64,000 nucleotides of DNA from Phoronis australis (lineage: Eukaryota > Phoronida > Phoronidae), in contig NMRA01000005.1 in the NCBI GenBank assembly GCA_002633005.1, positions 1,913,048 to 1,977,047 on the forward strand, given 5' to 3'. Position numbers and translations under genes: made by a program. Shown here in pieces: positions 58,629 through 64,000 of this stretch; position 1 is the first letter of the stretch; the number at the start of each line of letters is the position of its first letter. The notes under the pieces are model-generated. The model had not been told where the DNA came from. It saw only the letters and a list, made by a program, of their open reading frames with translations, and made no database searches.

Positions 58629-61600
58629 TTAAAAGCACCACATAATCAAATAAAAATATGATGGCAACTCAACGTCCTGAGACAGACAACTAGCTGTTGA
58701 TTGCATGGCGCGCTCTCCTTGCCAACGTACCGGTGGCGTTTTATCAACCTGCTTCTTCCATGTATGCCTCTCTCTAAGCCAACTGTTCTCGTCTCTCAGT
58801 CTGACATTCTCGGCCTCCAGGTTCAAGTTTTTGCGATCCAGATATTCGTTTGTGGCCTTCAACGAGGTCATTCCAGCTTCTAGGCTTGTAATTTTATGGC
58901 GACAATACTTCAGTTCGTTGCGAAGTAACTGTTAAGAACAACAAGAAACTAGAAAGATTATTGTCACGTCGTGACAATAACGGACTCTGCGCGTGCGTAT
59001 TACTGGAATTATTATGGGAAGTTACTGACAGCAACCCGTTTACCAATATGAAAAGGAATTCTTTAAAATTGTAGGAGAAATTACATATTAATTTTTTGAT
59101 GACCTTTCCACTAATTGACCTCTTCCGGTGCATTATGAGCCCCGATGAGGGAGTAATTGTTAACTCGATTAAAAGTGTGGTTAATGCTAATAATCACAGA
59201 TGTTTTACTTTAAGCACTTCAGAATACAAGATGAATGAAGTGGTCAAACTTTCAGAAGAAAAATGCACCTAATGACCCCATGGGTGCACCAAATAATGAC
59301 CCCATGGGTGCACCAAATGACCCCATGTTTGCACTAAATGACCTGAAACTTTGGATTCCGATTTTATTTACCTGTGGCAATCAAACCTGTCAATTTGAAG
59401 TGTCTAGCTCAAAATTTTAGTTTGCACCTAATGACCTTTGACCTATTTCACCTGATTGGATGACCCGATTACTTAGAAAAGTAATTTTTTAAATTGTCAT
59501 GTCGACATATACCTGTTCACCGAATTTGAAAAAGATAGCTTTAAAACTGAAGGAGGAGTAGCATTTTGAAAATTACATGACCTTTGCACCAAACGACCTC
59601 TTCCGGTGCAATATGGAATATGATTATATAACCAATCAAAATTCATATACTGTCAAAAGTCATGTGCTGAATTTAAAGACCGTACCTGCACCCATTTTGG
59701 AGTTATTAAGCCTCAAAGTTGGTCGGAAGAAGAATAAGAAGAATAAGAATAAAATCGAAGAAAACCCAGGAACAACAGTACTCTGCGCTTACACGCGCAG
59801 AGTAATTAGTAAGACCTCCATCCCCCGTTAATTTAAAGCTGGCGCAGGAATCGCAAGCAGACGCCAGTAAATTTTTCGTAATGGATTGTGGCTCAAAGTT
59901 ATATAGGAGCTTATGGACATGTCCCTGTATTTAGGCAAATATCTACAAAACCATAGATTTCAACTCAATAAAAGTATATATTAATCTGAAAACTTGTAGA
60001 ATTTGAATCAAGGTATCTTGTCTCTTTGAAAAAAGTTAAAGAAGACGAAAAGTAGCAAAGCAACAACACCAATAACTCAACGGCCCCGATAACACAACGG
60101 CACCAATAACATCACCCAATTTCATTTGTCATAAATGTTCAAGTCACGCAATCTTAAAAACGCTGTTACAGTTTTCAAAATCATCATTTAAGTTTCGTTT
60201 CATGCAACTTTTGATGTTTTTTCATGAAAAATCATAGCTCCTTTTGCAAAAGTGAGACATTTCAAAAGCAATATTTAACAAGGTTTTGAAAACAGTTTAG
60301 AATCTGAAGATTTCATACAAGTACAGTCAGCCGTTTCAGTCTGAGATGTGGTGCTCCGAAGTTAGTCAAATTAAGTTTTTTAGAATCCTATATCAACCTT
60401 AACAATACTCCTTGCGAGTTCAGTAATGAGATTTATGGCACTCTGACATAAATCCTATTATTTGGGCAAATAACATTATACAGCCCTTCATGCTTCATAT
60501 CCAACTCCTAGTTAGTTCCTACCAAGTCCGATGGTAGCGCTGTTTGTTCTTTCTCTCCAGCTTCCTGTTGGCCCAGCCTCAAGCAACAGTACGTTCACTC
60601 GTAAGTTTTCCTAATTAGCCAATTTTATACTTCTCCCACCCTCCCTACCCTGGGTACCACGACATCTCCTCTCAACCGATTCATACCTTTCCCACACTCT
60701 CTCCTTTTCGTCGAACAAAATCTGCTGTTGGTTATTGTTGTTTTTGCAGTCCCTGCTGGTACCTTCTTCAGGCCCGGAGCGTCATACCGTCTGGCAAGAA
60801 CCAACGTCATTGGCTAGCGACCCAACCTGTACTCGAGCATCTATCACTGCAGCTTGCTTCTCTCCACCCCGGTCACAGCTCTCGGCACATACTGAGCCAC
60901 AACACCACGTTCCTTACAATATCTTTTTTATCACTCCGGCTGGTCTGCTCACTCAGCTTGTCCGGAACCCTGCTTTGCAGGTTGTTATAGCCCAGTTGGC
61001 TGTTTGGTGTACCCACTTGGTACTTTATATGATATTTGCCCATTTGGCAGTTTGTACCCACTTGGTACTTGTTATTGAATTTGCCGTTTTGCTCGACCCA
61101 GTTGGTAGGCAATCGGCCAATACCCATTTGGTATTATGTACCCATTTGGTACTACGCTAACCTGTGCCACTTAGCATCCGATACTCAGTTCTACTTTGGG
61201 TATCGGAAATGTGTGTGTGTTATCTCTTGTAATTAAGGAACCCATCTGGTTCCTTCTGTGAAATAGTTATTTGTAGAGCTGTGACCCTGAAATGCCCAAT
61301 ACAACTTAAAATATACATTATTCTTGTTGTTTTATTTGTCCCCAATAAAAGAAATTGCGAAACGAGCTTTTCCGCAAATCTTCTAAAACTTATCCCCGAT
61401 TGTTTTTCAATGAACCCCGACGTGCATTTTTTCAAGATGGGTGGAATTCTTTTGAATTTTGGTGGTGCACTAACAAAATGAAAGTCCCTGTAGAATGATA
61501 CTTAACTAATGAAAAAATAATAGTAAAACACAAATACATGCAAATTATCACTTAATAAATTCTGCTTAAGATAGTAGCAGTGTTAGTGACAGTTAACGAT

Positions 61601-63418
61601 GTAAAGTTGTGAAAGTAAATAGAGCGGTATATTTCAGTTGTCTACGTTTGGATCAAAGTTCATGTAACCAACTGAGGAACAAGCAGAAAATTTTTGTGAG
61701 CTGAAGAACTTCGAACAAAAGCACCAGACTCGGAGAGATTTAAACGAATTCTAAACATACCTTTATCTCCTTCAAAACATCATCCACTGAAATGAAAAAT
61801 CAACTGATTAAAAAAAAATAATTGCAGGCGGCCTGGTACACGTTGTACCAGACGTGCGCAGGCCGCGCATGTGGGCGCATTGCACTGACCACCTGGAAAT
61901 AGTTTTGTGCTTTATTAATCCATAGTTAAAACCGAGCTGAGGAGCTAGATACCTGACTGAAGGGTCTAGCAGTGTGGCCCAGTGGGACTCGAACCCACGA
62001 CCTCGAGTAAAGAAGGCGGGCACCATCACACTAGGCCACACTGCCTCCTCAAATCAACTAATTACTATTTATTGCCTAACCCACTTGTCTTTTGTTCATT
62101 GACTAAGGTGTTTTTGTGCGGAGCCGTGTCGCGCTTATGTCTGTTATGGGTTCTTTGGAATCAATCGCCACTGGTGTTCAGTGCTACGAGTATCGGAGAT
62201 AAGAACAAAATGACAACTGCACAGTTTTCATTTCGTGTCTATAAAAATCTAAGGCGAAGAAAATATAAGCATTTCAAAATAGTAAACCATTCATTATTAT
62301 GTAACCACCCATTCTCTGAAATCCCTGTTTCTAAAGACGTGTACTTGCTCTACACTGCAGAAAGCAGGTATACTTTAAAACCACATCTCAAGTTTAGTCG
62401 AAAATACAGTTAAACTTCTCATAAAGTTGTATATCCCACCGAAAGTGATCTCTAAAATTTTTCTGACCGCTGTAAGTCTTAATTCACGCTGCCTTGGAAA
62501 ACATTCAGGGCACTTACGAGCAAAAAACACCTCTCTTCAGAAAGTCCCTGGCCTAGTCAACCCTTTCAGTACTTTCTCCTTCAAATATTCCATCACAGGT
62601 CATCTCACAGTTCCAGCTGAATGCTGAAACCTATGTTACCATGGCAAGGGGGATTGTTAAGCACTGTTCAACAGGCTAATAACAATGTTTCTTCATTTCA
62701 CTTTAAGCATTACCAGGGGGAAAGCGAATGCAATGAATAAACCCAACGGTTAGACATATTGTCAAATTTCAACACTTGTGAAGTGTGCCGCCCTTGAACA
62801 ACAGCGCCTACGGAAGTGAGTTCACAGCCAATCCCTTTGCTTGCAACCGAATCTGCATATCTGTATTGAATCAGTTTAGCAGTGAAATCACGGCGTTGTC
62901 GAGACTTAGGGGCCCGAGTTATTTCCACTACTCCATTATAGAATTGGAAAGATAAAAGTTCTACAGCACAAATACTTCTCCCAGTGTGTTTTAAAACCTT
63001 TTGTAGAGCAAATGATGTCATTTTCCGATGGAAACGAAAAGTCTATGACGCACTTTCGCTTTCGATTTTGTTTATAGCCACAATAGTCCTTACCAAACTT
63101 GACCGAAACGCGAAAGCAAAGATAATGAAACCGCAGCAAGTCCGTATATCGACTAGACATTTTTTATCATATGTTTGCTTCAAAACTTTGTAAATTCATC
63201 GTGAGATGTAATCACTTTTAAATTCAACATGTACTAATATTGCTGCCCGTTTCAAGGTTTGCGTACATTGCGACTACAACACACGGCAACAGGTTTTAGT
63301 CACTGACTAGAAAGTTCCCTATTCATTAGAACTTAAGACATCTTACTGTTCCTTGGACTATCCCCTGCTCAGTCGTCAGAAAAATGTCAGATGTGTTGAT
63401 TTCGGCAGCGTTTATCAT
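58629..63418 (-). CDS. Unrecognised coiled-coil protein gene (partial exon set)
   Basis: The last exon, 58629-58928, follows TTCTTAACAG. It encodes 99 residues with a leucine-heptad coiled coil (LLRNELKYCRHKITSLEAG, then LDRKNLNLEAENVRLRDEN) and a tail ending LIMWCF. The 26-base exon 61761-61786, between TTTCAG and GTATGT, reads xTG then DDVLKEIK and joins it in phase 0, extending the heptads. A possible first exon, 63347-63418, reads MINAAEINTSDIFLTTEQGI then VQGT before GTAAGA, in CpG-richer sequence. It leaves phase 0 while the 26-base exon enters phase 1, so an exon between is missing or this start is wrong. A SINE lies in the intron. I do not recognise the family; the two 3' exons are the better supported part. 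Confidence 0.5.
58958..58980. repeat. Perfect 23-base palindrome
   Basis: TTATTGTCACG, one T, CGTGACAATAA. It lies 29 bases upstream of the coiled-coil last exon, in its intron, at the edge of a repeat block. Confidence 0.9.
59020..59620 (+). repeat. Two related ~110-base repeat units with short tandem array between
   Basis: Units near 59030-59145 and 59510-59620 share ACC(C/T)GTT.ACC.AAT.TGAAAA, CTTTAAAA.TG and GACCTCTTCCGGTGCA. Between them, 59265-59340 carries three copies of TGACCCCATG..TGCAC.AAA. The run ends near 59806 with the hairpin ACTCTGCGC/GCGCAGAGT (59780-59803). An inverted ACTCTGCGCGTG at 58983 suggests one composite element. Confidence 0.5.
59890..60395 (-). repeat. Dispersed ~500-base repeat, copy C (reverse)
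   Basis: Read on the minus strand it follows copy B in order: TAGGATTCTAAAAAACTT, ACTTCGGAGCA, ATGATTTTTCATGAAAAAAC, TTGAGTTGAAATCTATGG and TTTGTAGATATTTG. Confidence 0.5.
60561..61160 (+). CDS. Two exon candidates, frame unresolved
   Basis: 60561-60600 is bounded by TTCTCTCCAG and GTAAGT; the next block starts at 60750 after TTTTTGCAG. Joined with CTT as a codon they read LPVGPASSNSTFT then LPAGTFFRPGASYRL and stop at 60815-60817; this has the LPAxTxxPGxxYxL look of REJ or fibronectin-type strands. The other two frames also stay open, one to 61160 through the palindrome cluster. The splice sites are textbook, but I cannot choose the frame or name the gene. It is a real transcript exon pair or a transposon part. 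Confidence 0.35.
60989..61255. repeat. Cluster of eight short palindromes with co-varying arms
   Basis: Units at 60989-61001, 61009-61023, 61037-61049, 61054-61068, 61096-61106, 61119-61135, 61138-61152 and 61235-61255. Each has a 5-base centre CANTT (CATCT in the last) between complementary arms: AGCC/GGCT, GTACC/GGTAC, TGCC/GGCA, GTACC/GGTAC, ACC/GGT, AATACC/GGTATT, GTACC/GGTAC and AAGGAACC/GGTTCCTT. Only the CC..GG next to the centre is constant. A larger dyad, TCCGATAC/GTATCGGA, lies between units 7 and 8. Confidence 0.85.
61812..62047 (-). repeat. tRNA-derived SINE, family 1
   Basis: On the minus strand a tRNA-like head (61974-62039) has matching ends GTGGCC/GGCCAC, a perfect T-arm GTGGGTTCGAGTCCCAC and an A-box-like TGGCCTAGTGTG. 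The closing stem extends to 11 pairs, GCAGTGTGGCC/GGCCACACTGC. A body follows with TCAGGTATCTAGCTCCTCAG, GATTAATAAAGCAC and GGTGGTCAGTGCAA, then a T-rich end. The anticodon stem does not pair and the head is only 66 bases, so it is a SINE and not a tRNA gene. An older copy is at 480-712. Confidence 0.75.
62050..63340. other. No firm gene; intron of the coiled-coil gene
   Basis: I looked for the missing exon here. A site ending GCTC before GTAAGT at 62518 has an in-frame stop and does not fit the phases. Confidence 0.3.
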
Positions 63419-63910
63419 TGTCGGAGGGCACCGCCGGGCTGGAAAACCCGGGCAAAACACCTCGTCATGACGGACCCGCCGATGCTGTGTCAACTTTGTT
63501 ATTTGCACCCTAATGCACTGTATCGCGCAAGTATATAGTACAGGGCTCTATTCAGTAGAAATAAAGAGCGAAAGGGTAATTTCAATTGTTCATTTGTTTT
63601 CGTGCACCAAAGCCGCACTCACGCCGGTATAATAGTGTACAATAAGTAGCTTTCACGGAAAGGGTTTTGAAAAACTTTATTGCCTTTTCAAGTGGAAATT
63701 AGGGCGAAAAAGCGTTTGGGCCAGATAACAAATGTACACCATAAGCGATATGATAAGGCACAACTTGTAGGTCAGGTGATATAGATGATAAGGGAGCAGC
63801 TTCTGCCCTATTCTGGCGTTGGCTCAGTGTGTAACTCAATTAGCATGTGTGATTTGAATTCTTGAAAGAAGGGCAGTACCTTATTCCAGTATGTTATAGA
63901 TGTTCAGAGT

Positions 63911-64000
63911 CTGTGCCCAGTTGCATGAAGCAGTCCAAAACAGGAACTCAACTAAATTATCAAAGTCTACATGTGTCTTTCCTTTGCTCACAAGTTAGAC
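63911..64000 (+). mobile_element. End of the foldback family, cut by window edge
   Basis: TGTGCCCAGTTGCATGAAGC, CAGGAACTCAACT and TACATGTGTCTTTCCTTTGC follow the order seen at 48711-48800. Confidence 0.55.

Noticed and set aside
61974-62039. Functional tRNA gene
   Set aside because: Only 66 bases, no paired anticodon stem, and a SINE body follows.

Overview
The window is animal (metazoan) nuclear DNA, not bacterial. The genes are split by long AT-rich introns with canonical GT/AG borders, and the recognisable products are eukaryotic: an IQCC-type protein, archease and calmodulin. The space between exons is filled with SINE-like, MITE-like and other transposon remnants. The repeats and intron sizes suit a marine invertebrate genome, but I cannot assign a phylum from the sequence. 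A 217-base run of N at 47911-48127 and a single N at 31724 show it comes from a draft assembly.

Layout. 1-5400: the last two coding exons and 3' UTR of an unrecognised plus-strand gene. 7853-23229: an IQCC-like gene on the minus strand in six exons, with an N-terminal IQ motif, a 38-residue Q-rich tract, the conserved AMELLWIQQAIESRK segment, and a long last exon that is out of frame by one base at an A6 homopolymer. 23298-29977: archease (ZBTB8OS family) on the plus strand, eight exons including an 11-base microexon. IQCC and archease are head to head with start codons 68 bases apart, so the short gap is probably a shared bidirectional promoter. 35899-45123: a complete five-exon calmodulin gene on the minus strand whose first exon contributes only the ATG. 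Three coding-like blocks on the opposite strand (36317, 38191, 41157) interleave with it and may be an undescribed antisense gene. 58629-63418: parts of a minus-strand gene encoding a short coiled coil. 60561-61160: two strong plus-strand exon candidates in unresolved frame.

Mobile DNA. I can delimit five copies of a GC-rich MITE (ends ATGGGCGGCGCA) between 31.6 and 46.9 kb, two of them nested inside other elements; a 1.6-kb TTAA-flanked element with a THAP domain (Kolobok-like) at 49781-51387 plus one isolated end of the same family at 55516; a foldback element at 48711-49153 with a second end at 63911; an older 2-kb inverted-repeat element carrying a hAT-like insertion in IQCC intron 1; two tRNA-headed SINE-like families; and a dispersed ~500-base repeat in three copies. 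The most unusual non-coding structure is at 60989-61255: eight short palindromes share a C-A-N-N-T core, while their arms differ from copy to copy and stay complementary.
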